Below are positions 1 through 7,649 of a DNA stretch of 64,000 nucleotides, piece after piece; the first letter of the stretch is position 1; each line of letters begins with the position of its first letter. The stretch covers positions 1 through 64,000 of the forward strand of contig JAIQFG010000009.1 in assembly GCA_020073375.1 (NCBI GenBank). Direction: 5' to 3'. A program made the position numbers and the translations under genes. The DNA comes from Terriglobia bacterium. GTDB taxonomy: Bacteria > Acidobacteriota > Terriglobia > Acidiferrales > UBA7541. The notes under the pieces are model-generated. The model searched no databases, had not been told where the DNA came from, and saw only the letters and a list, made by a program, of their open reading frames with translations.

Positions 1-36
1 CCTTGCCTGGATCTGCTCGTAAGCTGGATTCTTCAT
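1..36 (-). CDS. N-terminus of an unidentified CDS (cut by window edge)
   Basis: An ATG at 36-34 on the minus strand opens a frame reading MKNPAYEQIQAR before the window ends. A strong Shine-Dalgarno (AGGAGGTT, complement of 41-48) precedes it at normal spacing, which is the main reason to call a real start. A hairpin with GGTGGG/CCCACC arms lies just upstream at 51-74. Twelve residues are too few to name a family. Confidence 0.5.
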   Translation of the reverse strand, partial: MKNPAYEQIQAR

Positions 37-50
37 CCCGAACCTCCTGC

Positions 51-74
51 GGTGGGCTGTAAGAATAACCCACC
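51..74 (-). promoter_or_regulatory. Inverted repeat directly upstream of the RBS of the edge CDS
   Basis: GGTGGG at 51-56 and CCCACC at 69-74 form a 6-bp stem with a 12-nt loop immediately 5' of the ribosome-binding site of the leftward gene. It could be an operator or a 5'-UTR hairpin; nothing shows which. Confidence 0.25.
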
Positions 75-250
75 TGTCCGGGATGTCTATTAGCAGCTAC
101 AGTTTGCGCAAGGGTGGGGATATCATCCTCGTCTCTTTCCCGTGAATCAAACCAAGACCCGCCCTTGAAAAGACGTCAAGGACGGGGCACCCGCCAACCC
201 ACAATCTCAAGTCCGTTTCGGTCGGCGACGATGTTATTATCCCTCCGTGA

Positions 251-1063
251 AATCAAGTCGAGGAGAGACTAAAGCTTGGGCCACCCGCCCTGCGAAGTTC
301 GACGACCAGCTATTACAATGCGGATGGTCTTGGCTCGGTGACGTCTTTGGCAAATGGCTCAGGGACTCTGACCCAGAGCTACACCTATGATTCGTTCGCT
401 AAACAGACTGCGTCTTCCGGCTCCCTAATCAATCCATTCCAGTACACAGGGCGAGAGCTGGATTCGGAAACTGGCCTCTATTATTACCGGGCTAGATATT
501 ATGACCAGACGACGGGAAGGTTCTTGGGCGAAGATCCAATGGGATTCCAAGCCGGTGTCAATTTCTATGCGTACACTTTGAACAGCCCGACAAATCTTAT
601 CGATCCGTCAGGGTTGAATTGGCAAACGAACATCAAGTTTCTAAAGGATTGGGCAACAGGAAGCGGAGCAAAGCAGAGATATTATCGGCAAGGCGATGCT
701 GAAAATGCTGAAATGGAGTTCTCTCCCGGGGCCGACAAGATGCGCGATGAATTTTATAAGGATGGTTGTAAAACAATAGACAAGAAACAAGGATACGGGA
801 CATTTCAGGCATTCTGGGACACAGTAGCAAATCCGTTCTATTGGAGCAGTACGGCTGCCCAAGTCGGGGGATTCGCACAGGCCTCATCAATAAACAATCA
901 CAACGGAACGGTTACATTTGTGATTCCAAACACTGCGGGAACTCATTCATTCTTTCTTCATGCCGTGCCCGACATCTCTAGTCCCACAGGTCCGATGTCA
1001 AATATTGAGCAACATTTCCAGTGGACTGAAATGATCGATACTTCGAAATGTGGCTGCAAATGA
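251..1063 (+). pseudogene. Truncated RHS protein: core domain plus C-terminal toxin-like domain
   Basis: The frame is open from 251, with a possible GTG start at 338. It begins inside the RHS module that normally precedes the core (SYYNADGLGSV), so the long YD-repeat shell is missing. The core follows (GRELDSETGLYYYRARYYD, then the DPSGL end), about residues 33-93 counted from 338. Beyond the core is a roughly 148-residue variable C-terminal domain ending in KCGCK, which I do not recognise. In RHS/polymorphic toxins this position holds the toxin. The stop codon overlaps the start of the next gene (ATGA). Whether this remnant is still expressed is unknown. The left breakpoint is near 280. Confidence 0.75.
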
Positions 1064-1452
1064 TGCGCAACCGACTGTTCACGCTCTGTTATTTTTTAAT
1101 ACTTCTCGACCTTGCTGGATGCTCTACAACCGTCTCGTCACCGAGTATTCCCGGAACATACACTGCCACTTATTCATTTGGTGATTCGATTCTTACTCTC
1201 GAGCCTACCGGTAAATTTACACAAGAGGTCAACATTAAAGATCAACCTCCAGCCGCAGCCCAAGGAACGTGGGAGTTTGATTCAGCCCGAAGCTCGATCG
1301 CGTTGCACGGAATTATCCCAGTGGGTGACGAGTTCGACCATCTAAAGAGCGATTGGCGACGAACCGATGACTTCCCGAACATACCCGTCGAGCGATTGTG
1401 GTTCAAAGTCAATATTGAACTAAGTGAAGGTCATCCTTACATAAAGCGATAG
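1060..1452 (+). CDS. Small lipoprotein, candidate immunity protein of the RHS toxin domain
   Basis: The 130-residue product starts at the ATG of the ATGA overlapping the rhs stop (1060-1063), an arrangement that implies translational coupling. The N-terminus is a signal peptide with a lipobox (LLDLAGC), so the mature protein should be lipid-anchored on the periplasmic side. The rest looks like a small beta-rich domain with repeated G/W positions. Position immediately after an RHS C-terminal domain is where cognate immunity genes lie in polymorphic-toxin loci. The immunity role is inferred from position only; no family is recognised. A longer in-frame start at 1048 lies inside rhs and is less likely. 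Confidence 0.6.
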   Translation: MMRNRLFTLCYFLILLDLAGCSTTVSSPSIPGTYTATYSFGDSILTLEPTGKFTQEVNIKDQPPAAAQGTWEFDSARSSIALHGIIPVGDEFDHLKSDWRRTDDFPNIPVERLWFKVNIELSEGHPYIKR

Positions 1453-1793
1453 CGGGTTGTCGTGACGACTCATCGCGGTTTTTATAAATCATTTGACGCT
1501 AGTAAGCGTTCCACTTCCCCACAGCAAAGCGTCCGGCTTGCATCTGAGATGCAGATCGATTCGTCGAGACCGTAGAGGCCTTCGACGATTTTCCTGAAAC
1601 TCCATAAATAAGGAGACTTTGCTCACCCAGTAAAAACGAAGCTACCCCCCTACGTGGGTGCTTAAAATGCCCTCTGAAAACCTCCATTTCTAAGGAGGAT
1701 TTTGGAGGCACTTTTGGCAGATTGGGTCAGGCGGTTGTTTCTGAGGGTGCCAAAACCACTGTGCTGGAAAACACCCCAACTTTCGGCTCCTCT
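1453..1793. other. Intergenic remnant between the RHS module and the IS
   Basis: No convincing gene is visible on either strand. A weak hairpin (CCTCC/GGAGG with flanking A and T runs) lies around 1679-1698. If the IS had simply inserted into rhs, rhs sequence should continue here on the minus strand, but no YD-repeat coding is seen. Confidence 0.4.
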
Positions 1794-1818
1794 TGACCTT
1801 CACCCCAAAATCCGCACA
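1794..1818 (+). repeat. Left terminal inverted repeat of the IS3 element
   Basis: Begins TGACCTTCACCCC and shares 23 of 25 positions with the reverse complement of 3100-3124. Confidence 0.9.
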
Positions 1819-1859
1819 AACCTGAGTATGATTTCGCAGTTCGGAAAAGGGGGAGAGGC

Positions 1860-2141
1860 ATGTCCAAAGGAAAACATACGGAAGCGGAGATCATCGCAGC
1901 ATTGAAGCAGGTGGAGGCGGGGCGAAAGGCCGAGGATGTGGCGCGGGAAGTGGGGGTTTCCAAGCACACGATTTACGCTTGGAAGGCGAAGTATGGGGGG
2001 ATGGAAGTGAGCGAGGCGCAGGAGGCCAAGCAATTGCGTGACGAGAACACACGATTGCGGAAGCTGGTGGCGGATCTGAGTTTGGATAAGGACGCGTTGC
2101 AGTCGGTGATTCGAAAAAACGGATGGAGCTCGCAGTCTTGA
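1860..2141 (+). CDS. IS3-family transposase OrfA (HTH protein)
   Basis: The 93-residue protein starts at the ATG after a GGGAGAGG-like ribosome-binding site. It has an N-terminal helix-turn-helix of the HTH_8 type (DVAREVGVSKHTIYAWK, about residues 23-40). A leucine-zipper-like segment (about residues 55-82, with ENTRLRKLVADLSLD) is typical of the IS407 subgroup and mediates OrfA/OrfAB oligomerisation. OrfA binds the terminal repeats. Its last codons overlap orfB, and ribosomes slipping at 2114-2120 would make the OrfAB transposase. Confidence 0.93.
   Translation: MSKGKHTEAEIIAALKQVEAGRKAEDVAREVGVSKHTIYAWKAKYGGMEVSEAQEAKQLRDENTRLRKLVADLSLDKDALQSVIRKNGWSSQS
2114..2120 (+). promoter_or_regulatory. 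Programmed -1 frameshift heptamer A AAA AAC
   Basis: In the orfA frame the codons read CGA AAA AAC, so A_AAA_AAC fits the X XXY YYZ slippery rule exactly. Slipping one base back continues as CGG ATG GAG into orfB, which is in the -1 frame (orfB ATG at 2123). This is the established way IS3 elements make the OrfAB fusion. Confidence 0.8.
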
Positions 2142-3097
2142 AGGCGGCTGTGGAGCAGGTGCGCGAGGAGTATGCCTTCAGCCAGCGGCGGGCGTGCGGG
2201 CTGATGACGGTGGCGGTATCGAGTTACCGGTATCAAACCAAACGCAGCGATGAAGGGCTGCGCAGCAAGCTGGTGGAATTGGCGCGGGAGAAGCCGCGGT
2301 TCGGGTACCGGCGGCTGCATGTGCTGCTGCGACGCAGCGGCGAACTGGTGAACCACAAACGAGTGCAGCGCGTGTACCGGGAGGCGGGGTTGAGCATTCG
2401 GCGCAAGAAGCGCAAACATTGCGTGCGGAGCGGACAGCCGCTGCGGGCCTGCACTGCGGCGAATCAGGAGTGGGCGTTGGACTTCGTGCACGACGCGGTG
2501 GAAAGTGGGCGAGCGATCCGCGTGCTGAGCGTGGTGGATGCGTATACGCGAGAGTGCCTGGCGTTGGAAGTAGACACCAGCTTCGCGAGCCGGCGCGTGA
2601 CGCGTGTGTTGGAGGGGATCGTGGCGGCACGCGGTGTGCCGCAGGCGATTCGATGCGACAACGGGCCGGAACTGACGAGCCGGCATTTTCTGGCCTGGTG
2701 TGTGGAGCGGAAAATCGAGTTGGTACACATTCAACCGGGACGACCGATGCAGAACGGACGCGTGGAAAGTTTTAACGGGCGGATGCGGGAAGAGTGTTTG
2801 AGAGTGAGCTGGTTCGGGAATCTGTTCGAGGCACGGGAGAAGATCGCGGCGTGGCGACAGGAGTATAACGAAGAGCGTCCGCACAGCAGTCTGGGATATC
2901 GGACGCCGGAGGAATTCGCGCGCGAACTGGGTGGGGAAAAGGGCTATGGAAAAGGCGCTGCGTGGAAAAGTAAAAGCAACTTTTCCACTGCGCTTGGGAA
3001 TCCCGCAAACGGCGCGGGATTCCCACTTTCCCACAGCCCCGGCGGCGATGTAATCTCCACCGCCAAGCAGGTGAACGGCCCGGATGTCGTATTATGA
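2123..3097 (+). CDS. IS3-family transposase OrfB (DDE integrase domain)
   Basis: The 324-residue frame carries an HTH_21 region (about residues 45-95, RYGRR-like FGYRRLHVLL) and an rve integrase core. The DDE triad is visible: D in WALDFVHD, D in RCDNGPE, and E in NGRVESFNGR. It is normally produced as an OrfAB fusion through the -1 frameshift upstream. The C-terminus (PHSSLGYRTPEEFA) is the usual end of the family; the residues after it are probably read into the right end of the element. The frame appears intact, so the element could be active. Confidence 0.93.
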   Translation: MELAVLKAAVEQVREEYAFSQRRACGLMTVAVSSYRYQTKRSDEGLRSKLVELAREKPRFGYRRLHVLLRRSGELVNHKRVQRVYREAGLSIRRKKRKHCVRSGQPLRACTAANQEWALDFVHDAVESGRAIRVLSVVDAYTRECLALEVDTSFASRRVTRVLEGIVAARGVPQAIRCDNGPELTSRHFLAWCVERKIELVHIQPGRPMQNGRVESFNGRMREECLRVSWFGNLFEAREKIAAWRQEYNEERPHSSLGYRTPEEFARELGGEKGYGKGAAWKSKSNFSTALGNPANGAGFPLSHSPGGDVISTAKQVNGPDVVL

Positions 3098-3099
3098 CG

Positions 3100-3124
3100 T
3101 GTGCGGAGTTGGGGGTGAAGGTCA
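3100..3124 (-). repeat. Right terminal inverted repeat of the IS3 element
   Basis: The reverse complement begins TGACCTTCACCCCC and matches the left end at 23 of 25 positions. The rhs frame on the minus strand ends exactly at 3125. Confidence 0.9.
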
Positions 3125-3851
3125 GACCCATGTTGTCATAGGCGAACGCGTAAGTCCCTGTCGGATCGTTCACCTGAGTAATCTTCCCTACCAGGTCATA
3201 GACGTAATCCACTTCCGTCGAGTCCGGATATTGCTTCGCCGTGAGGCGGTTCAGTTCGTCGTAGACGTAGTTGATCGTCTGGCCTTTCCGGTCGGTCTTG
3301 CTGGTCAGGTTGCTATTCGCGTCGTAGGCATACGTCTCACTGAGCGAAGATGGGAAATTCGTATTCGTTACGCGGCCAAAGGCGTCATAGGTGAACGCAG
3401 TCGTGTTGCTGTTCGCATCCTGGATGCTGGTGAGGTTGTCCTCGGTGTCATACCCATTGTAGGTGACGTGGCTCGCCGCATCGGTGACGCTAGTCAACCT
3501 GTCGGCGGTGTCATACGCGTATGTGGTGGTCTTGCCATTCTGGTCGGTCGCCGATGTCCGCCGTCCGCGTGAATCGTACGTAAATGTGGACGTGGTGGAA
3601 TCGGGATAGGTGATCGTCGTGAGCCGGCTCATCGAGTCATAGGCAAACGTGGTCTGATGGGACAGGGCATCGGTAACTGAAGTGCGATTGCCCTTTGCGT
3701 CGTACCCGTAGGTAGTGACGTGGCTCTGCGCGTCGGTAATGGTGGCGATCAGGCCCGCCGTGAGCCAAAAGTACGATGCCGCGGAGGCCGAACGATTTTT
3801 CTCCGCATCATATACGACAGAGATGGAGCGCGAGGTCCTTCGAGCCGCGCT
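3125..3851 (-). pseudogene. RHS/YD-repeat fragment truncated by the IS
   Basis: On the minus strand a frame is open from 3851 (a stop lies at 3852-3854) through about ten YD repeats of the form (T/S)TxTYDxxGRLTxxTD. It breaks inside a YD motif (FAYDNMG) at base 3125, where the IS begins, and then runs as nonsense into the IS. There is no start codon context or signal peptide at the upstream end, so both ends are missing. It is a piece of a beta-cage shell, oriented opposite to the RHS core fragment at 251-1063. The two may be halves of one former gene separated by inversion. Confidence 0.8.
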
Positions 3852-3976
3852 TCACGGCGGCTCGTTGCCGGTGACGGCGCAGCACGCGTTCGAGGGCAAC
3901 AGTGTCGAATTATTTTGACGGGATCAGTGGCATTGAAGAATAAGCGCCTTTCCGTTCCGTTGCAGGAGGGACAACG

Positions 3977-4339
3977 ATGAAGCGAATTTTAGCCGTGGAC
4001 GATTCCGCCAGCGTTCGCCAGATGGTTAATTTCACGCTGTGCAAAGCGGGCTACGACGTGGTGGAGGCCGTGGATGGCAAGGACGGGCTTGGAAAGACGG
4101 GCGTCGGAAAATTCGATCTGATCATTACCGATCTGAACATGCCCAACATGGACGGCATCCAAATGATCTCGGCCGTCCGCAAGGTGCCCGGCTACGCGTT
4201 CATTCCCATCCTGATGCTGACGACGGAATCCCAGGCAGAGAAGAAAGACGCGGGTAAAAAAGCGGGCGCCACCGGCTGGATCGTGAAACCCTTCAACGCC
4301 GAGCAGTTGTTGTCCGTGATCCAGAAATTGGTGAAGTAG
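3977..4339 (+). CDS. Single-domain response regulator (CheY-like)
   Basis: The 120-residue protein is a lone receiver domain with no output domain. Key residues are all present: acidic pair D8/D9, phospho-acceptor D52 (IITDLNMPNMDG), T82/T83 in the switch position, and K104 in the WIVKPF motif. It follows a good ribosome-binding site (GGAGGG). Proteins of this kind relay phosphate in chemotaxis or serve as intermediates for hybrid kinases. No kinase or che gene lies nearby, so the partner is unknown. Confidence 0.92.
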   Translation: MKRILAVDDSASVRQMVNFTLCKAGYDVVEAVDGKDGLGKTGVGKFDLIITDLNMPNMDGIQMISAVRKVPGYAFIPILMLTTESQAEKKDAGKKAGATGWIVKPFNAEQLLSVIQKLVK

Positions 4340-4562
4340 TTTTTTCTGGGCCGACAATGTGGCAAAGCATAGACGTATGTTCAAGCGGTCTGCGAGAACT
4401 GCGGGCCCAGGTTCTGCAAACCGTGGGCCGCGTGGCCCGGCCTTTAGCATTCTGTTGTATGCCCAACTCCACGAAGCACGCCTCAAGGTTCCGAATATAT
4501 GGAAGAGAGTATCGTGTTACGATGTAACGAGAGGATTCAACTACTGCGGGTGGGGACAGCGA
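4340..4562. other. Intergenic region with a small palindrome upstream of the cupin gene
   Basis: No gene is seen. GTTAC-GAT-GTAAC at 4516-4528 is a 5-bp inverted repeat about 35 nt before the cupin start at 4563 and could be an operator. Its significance cannot be judged from one copy. Confidence 0.3.
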
Positions 4563-5033
4563 ATGCCTATTGCACAAAACAAAGCCATTCGACGCTCCGG
4601 TGTCGGGCATGAGTCCATCGCGGGCACGCTCAGTGGCCCCCTGCTTCAATTTGACCTGGCCCGCGAACTCGACCAACTGCACAAGGACGAATCATGGCTA
4701 CATACCACGGGGCGGAGTTCGAAGACGCTTGTGAAACATCCGGATCTCCGTATTGTGCTGATCGCGATGAAGGCGAATACGCGCATGCATGAGCACACAG
4801 CGGCTGGCAGAATCTCGGTGCATTCGCTGAACGGCCATATCCGGCTCCATCTACCCGATCGGGTGGTCGATCTCCCTGCCGGGCACCTGCTCGCCCTGGA
4901 TCGGTGCGTTCCTCATGATGTAGAGGCAGCCGAGGACACCGTCTTTCTGCTGACACTTTCGTGGCCGCCGAAAACAAAGATTTTGGAGACCAAAACGCAC
5001 CGGAAGAAAACTGCCCGCAATAAACGGAAATAA
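4563..5033 (+). CDS. Cupin-fold small protein
   Basis: I start this at the ATG at 4563 (156 residues), because sequence further upstream is low-complexity and lacks a ribosome-binding site. The C-terminal half is a single cupin barrel (about residues 60-140). It carries a metal-binding-like HEHTAAGRISVHSLNG strand pair and a closing PAGHLLALDRCVPHDVEA strand. The N-terminal part has no recognised domain, and the C-terminus is a basic tail (KTHRKKTARNKRK). The ligand is unknown. It belongs to a loose group of small genes with another cupin 0.4 kb downstream, all on the plus strand, which suggests co-expression in a stress or redox setting. Confidence 0.75.
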   Translation: MPIAQNKAIRRSGVGHESIAGTLSGPLLQFDLARELDQLHKDESWLHTTGRSSKTLVKHPDLRIVLIAMKANTRMHEHTAAGRISVHSLNGHIRLHLPDRVVDLPAGHLLALDRCVPHDVEAAEDTVFLLTLSWPPKTKILETKTHRKKTARNKRK

Positions 5034-5158
5034 CAGGACCCGGATTGTATTAGGTTCCGACCGTCATGTATGGCGTTCTTGCTTTCGCCACGTGCCTTGC
5101 TCTGGAGCGTGCGACAAATAGACGCGCTTTTCGTCAAGGCAAGCCAGCGAGGTGCACG

Positions 5159-5374
5159 ATGAAACCACTCTCTTTGCGTGTTCTGCGGTTATTCGGAGAA
5201 ATGGGGAAGGATCGACTGGACCTCCATATTCTGTTCGAGGCGGCGGGCAACGAGCCGGCTGAACGTCGAGGCGTACTCGACGCCATCAATGAATTGATCG
5301 GCATGGGGATGCTGGAGGCTTGCGGGGGTGACTTCTTCGCAATAACGGAAAAAGGCAGGGGTGCAATCGCTTAG
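5159..5374 (+). CDS. Small winged-helix-like protein
   Basis: The 71-residue protein begins at the ATG at 5159. Its pattern is helix-helix-helix followed by a beta-hairpin wing (LIGMGMLEACGGDFFAITEK), as in compact winged-helix DNA-binding proteins. Sequence to 5066 is also open but lacks a convincing start. It lies between two cupin genes on the same strand. The role is unknown; a local regulator is plausible, but no DNA target can be named. Confidence 0.6.
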   Translation: MKPLSLRVLRLFGEMGKDRLDLHILFEAAGNEPAERRGVLDAINELIGMGMLEACGGDFFAITEKGRGAIA

Positions 5375-5461
5375 GCTTCAGCAAGGGATATCGCTGCTAG
5401 TTCTTGTGGGGGAAAGCTGCTCGGTCAGCCGAGACCGTGGTGCCGATGGAGGTTGGCAAAG

Positions 5462-5809
5462 ATGAGTTCGCAACAGGCAGAGAGTAATCGTGAAATCCCC
5501 GTTGCAAAAGCCGTCGGGGTAATCGACCTGGTGAATTACCAGGAAGGAGCCGTTGTCAGCCGAACGCTAATAAACCGCACGACGACAACAGTCACCCTGT
5601 TTGCCTTCGATGACGGCCAGGGCTTAAGTGAGCATACATCTCCGTTTGACGCATTGGCACATCTGCTGGAGGGCGAGGCGGAAATTGTGGTTTCCGGCAA
5701 GCCACTACGGACGAAGGCAGGCGAAGCGGTTCTCATGCCAGCAAATCAACCCCACTCGCTGAAGGCCCTCAGTAGATTCAAGATGCTGCTGACGATGATC
5801 CGTTCATGA
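5462..5809 (+). CDS. Cupin_2 domain protein
   Basis: The 115-residue protein starts at the ATG at 5462, nine bases after GGAGG. It is essentially one cupin barrel: the first motif is HTSPFDALAHLLEGEAEIVV and the second is PANQPHSLKA. The histidines that usually bind metal are partly present (H in EHTSPF and in QPHSLKA). Stand-alone cupins of this size bind small ligands or a metal; no enzyme activity can be assigned. It precedes the convergent sigma-factor gene. Confidence 0.85.
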   Translation: MSSQQAESNREIPVAKAVGVIDLVNYQEGAVVSRTLINRTTTTVTLFAFDDGQGLSEHTSPFDALAHLLEGEAEIVVSGKPLRTKAGEAVLMPANQPHSLKALSRFKMLLTMIRS

Positions 5810-5926
5810 GCGACGTGGATGGGAGTGGAAATTGCGCCCGGATCGACATTCCCAACACAGACGTAAGCTGGAAGGCTCAACTTTCACCGCCAGCCACGGA
5901 TTCGCGCAATGTTGCTACTTGTCGTT

Positions 5927-6517
5927 TCAGCCTGAAGATTTACAGCCACAATCAAGACAGCCATGCTCAGCACAGGTTCCGCAAGCCTGTTCTACCTGAC
6001 GGCGAAGAGCTTTCCGGGCTCGATGAACGCGGACAGCGGCATTCTCTGCCGTAATGCCTGACTGTTGGGCAAGATCGCTGAGATTGCGCTCCTCCAAATC
6101 CACGATCCTCAGCGCATCCTGATACTCCGGTTTAAGTGTTGCAAGAAGGCCGGACACACACTCGCAGATTTCCTGTCGAAGTTCCGCCTCCGGCTCTTGG
6201 CTCTCCGTGAAGTCTCGTCCCCACACCTCCATGGCCCGCGCAGATGTTGATCGGTGACGATAGTGGTCAATTACCGCATTACGCAGGACACGATAGAACC
6301 AGGCGACCACTTTCTCGTCCTGCACGCCTGCCCCCCGCTCTAATCCCCTTGCAAACGCGGATTGCAGGATGTCTTCGGCGGCTGCCCTGGATTCGACGCG
6401 TCGCTCAAGGAACGCCAGAAAGTTGCGGTGCCCGCTCACCAGCTGCGCAATCGCTTGGGGAGACAGGGACTTAGAGGGCTTGGCATGAACCGTCACCGGG
6501 AAAGCGTAACACGCCAT
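5927..6517 (-). CDS. ECF sigma factor with Cys/His-rich C-terminal tail (CorE-like)
   Basis: The 196-residue product has sigma region 2 (AAEDILQSAFARGLE; WFYRVLRNAVIDHYR, about residues 47-90). Region 4 lies at about residues 125-175 (LSDLAQQSGITAENAAVRVHRARKALRR). The last 20 residues hold a C-x2-C-x2-H-x-C-x2-C-x-C cluster. In Myxococcus CorE-type (ECF44) sigma factors a C-terminal Cys-rich domain binds metal and switches the sigma factor without an anti-sigma partner. No anti-sigma gene lies next to this one. It is divergent from a Cys-rich small protein gene that is its likely target. The exact start is uncertain because the region before the ATG at 6517 has no well-spaced ribosome-binding site. 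Confidence 0.88.
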   Translation of the reverse strand: MACYAFPVTVHAKPSKSLSPQAIAQLVSGHRNFLAFLERRVESRAAAEDILQSAFARGLERGAGVQDEKVVAWFYRVLRNAVIDHYRHRSTSARAMEVWGRDFTESQEPEAELRQEICECVSGLLATLKPEYQDALRIVDLEERNLSDLAQQSGITAENAAVRVHRARKALRRQVEQACGTCAEHGCLDCGCKSSG

Positions 6518-6526
6518 CCCCTGGAC

Positions 6527-6552
6527 TGTAAGGTTTCTCGCTACCCCGCGTC
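6527..6552 (+). promoter_or_regulatory. Candidate ECF-type promoter for the Cys-rich small protein
   Basis: TGTAAGG at 6527-6533 and CGTC at 6549-6552 are spaced like the GTAAC/CGTC-type elements used by many ECF sigma factors. They sit about 50 nt upstream of the small protein's start. The match is short and unproven. Confidence 0.35.
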
Positions 6553-6604
6553 AGCCCCTTTGAAAGCGCATGAGGCGCTCAAACACCAAAAAAGGAGAAT
6601 TAGA

Positions 6605-6739
6605 ATGTCCAACACAAGCAACGCGACGAAGACAAGCTGCTGCGGTACCTGTGACTGCGCAACCTGCTCCTGCGGGTGCCAAAAAAATGGGTGCAACTGC
6701 CGCCAGTGCAACTGCCGCAAGCCCGTAATTGGCCGGTAA
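6605..6739 (+). CDS. Cys-rich metallothionein-like peptide (44 aa)
   Basis: A strong ribosome-binding site (AAAGGAGAA) precedes the ATG at 6605. The product has 11 cysteines in 44 residues, arranged mostly as CxC and CxxC (CCGTCDCATC, CSCGCQ, CNCRQCNC). This layout suits soft-metal binding. It has no signal peptide, so it should be cytosolic. It does not match a classical bacterial metallothionein (SmtA) that I can recognise, so the metal role is inferred from composition. It is divergently placed against the ECF sigma factor with a Cys-rich tail. Confidence 0.75.
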   Translation: MSNTSNATKTSCCGTCDCATCSCGCQKNGCNCRQCNCRKPVIGR

Positions 6740-6852
6740 TGCTCCGCAGCCTCGCCAGGCCCAATCCTGGCTGGCGAGGCTGCTCCCGAACACAAGAAGC
6801 GAACACGAATGGCCTGGCAGGTGAATGGATTCTCCAAAGGAGAGGAAAGATC

Positions 6853-7566
6853 ATGAAAATAATCACAGCAATGATTGGGCTCGTTTTGACCGGTTTTCTG
6901 GGAGTGGAAAGTATTTCAGCCCAGGGACTTGGCTCATGCCAGCCGGGTACTCTCGTCGGCATGGACACTAGAAGTCAGACGATAGAGGGAATGCGTAACG
7001 AACACTACGAGGAGAAGGAAAAGAAGAATGGCAAGAAATTTGTTGACGGATACACCTACGGCGGGGATCGGATCGAAGTGACGTACGTTTTGACAGTGGC
7101 GGTAGGAGACATGATCTACACGGCGGAACACCCCAAGACGCTCTTTTTCGGCTACAACCCGACCGACATGGTTGTGAACGACCCCGTAAGCGTCTGTGTC
7201 CAGAAGGGCAATTTAATTTTCCTGCGTCAAAGCGGAAAAGAGTACAAAACCAAAATCGTCCGCGTCGAGCGCAATCCAGAAAGAGGCATTGAAGTGCACA
7301 ACTCGTCCAGTGATGTTGGCACTGCAGACGCCAAGGTGGTAAGCCGCCCCCCAGAAAATCAAATGGCATCTGTAAAAATAGCTTCGACTCCAGCCGGCGC
7401 GGATATCGAAGTGGATGGGGTCTTTGTAGGGAGTACACCGTCCCAATTGAATCTCAACCACGGGGATCACAACATCAGTATTCGAAAATCCGGCTTTTCA
7501 GAATGGAGACGCAAAGTACGGATAAGTGACGGCGAAATCAATCTTTCGGCCGATCTTGGAAACTGA
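6853..7566 (+). CDS. Secreted PEGA-domain protein
   Basis: Starting at the ATG at 6853 after GGAGAGGAAA, the 237-residue protein has a cleavable signal peptide (cut near SISAQG, about residue 23). The middle part (about residues 25-140) is unrecognised. The C-terminal PEGA domain (about residues 168-235) carries STPAGADIEVDGVFVGSTPS. PEGA domains are small surface beta modules often tied to the cell envelope. It follows the Cys-rich peptide gene by about 110 bp on the same strand. Whether it belongs to the same regulon is open. Confidence 0.85.
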   Translation: MKIITAMIGLVLTGFLGVESISAQGLGSCQPGTLVGMDTRSQTIEGMRNEHYEEKEKKNGKKFVDGYTYGGDRIEVTYVLTVAVGDMIYTAEHPKTLFFGYNPTDMVVNDPVSVCVQKGNLIFLRQSGKEYKTKIVRVERNPERGIEVHNSSSDVGTADAKVVSRPPENQMASVKIASTPAGADIEVDGVFVGSTPSQLNLNHGDHNISIRKSGFSEWRRKVRISDGEINLSADLGN

Positions 7567-7649
7567 TCGAGCATGAATGCCAACCAGATTGATTTACTTC
7601 ACAGGTTGGCCAGATCAAATGATGTGATCTAAGTGAGGATAGGTGAGTC

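Larger units (their letters stand above)
1794..3124 (+). mobile_element. Complete IS3-family insertion sequence (IS407-like), 1331 bp
   Basis: The ends are defined by imperfect terminal inverted repeats, 1794-1818 and 3100-3124, matching at 23 of 25 positions and beginning TGACCTTCACCCC. Inside are orfA and orfB in the -1 relationship typical of IS3, with a slippery heptamer between them. Flanking trinucleotides (TCT on the left, GAC on the right) do not match, so no target duplication is visible. The right end abuts a truncated rhs frame exactly, while the left flank is not rhs, suggesting recombination after insertion. Confidence 0.93.

Noticed and set aside
1787-3127. Target-site duplication flanking the IS3 element
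   Set aside because: The three bases on the left (TCT) and right (GAC) differ, and no nearby 3-5 bp duplication fits the defined ends.
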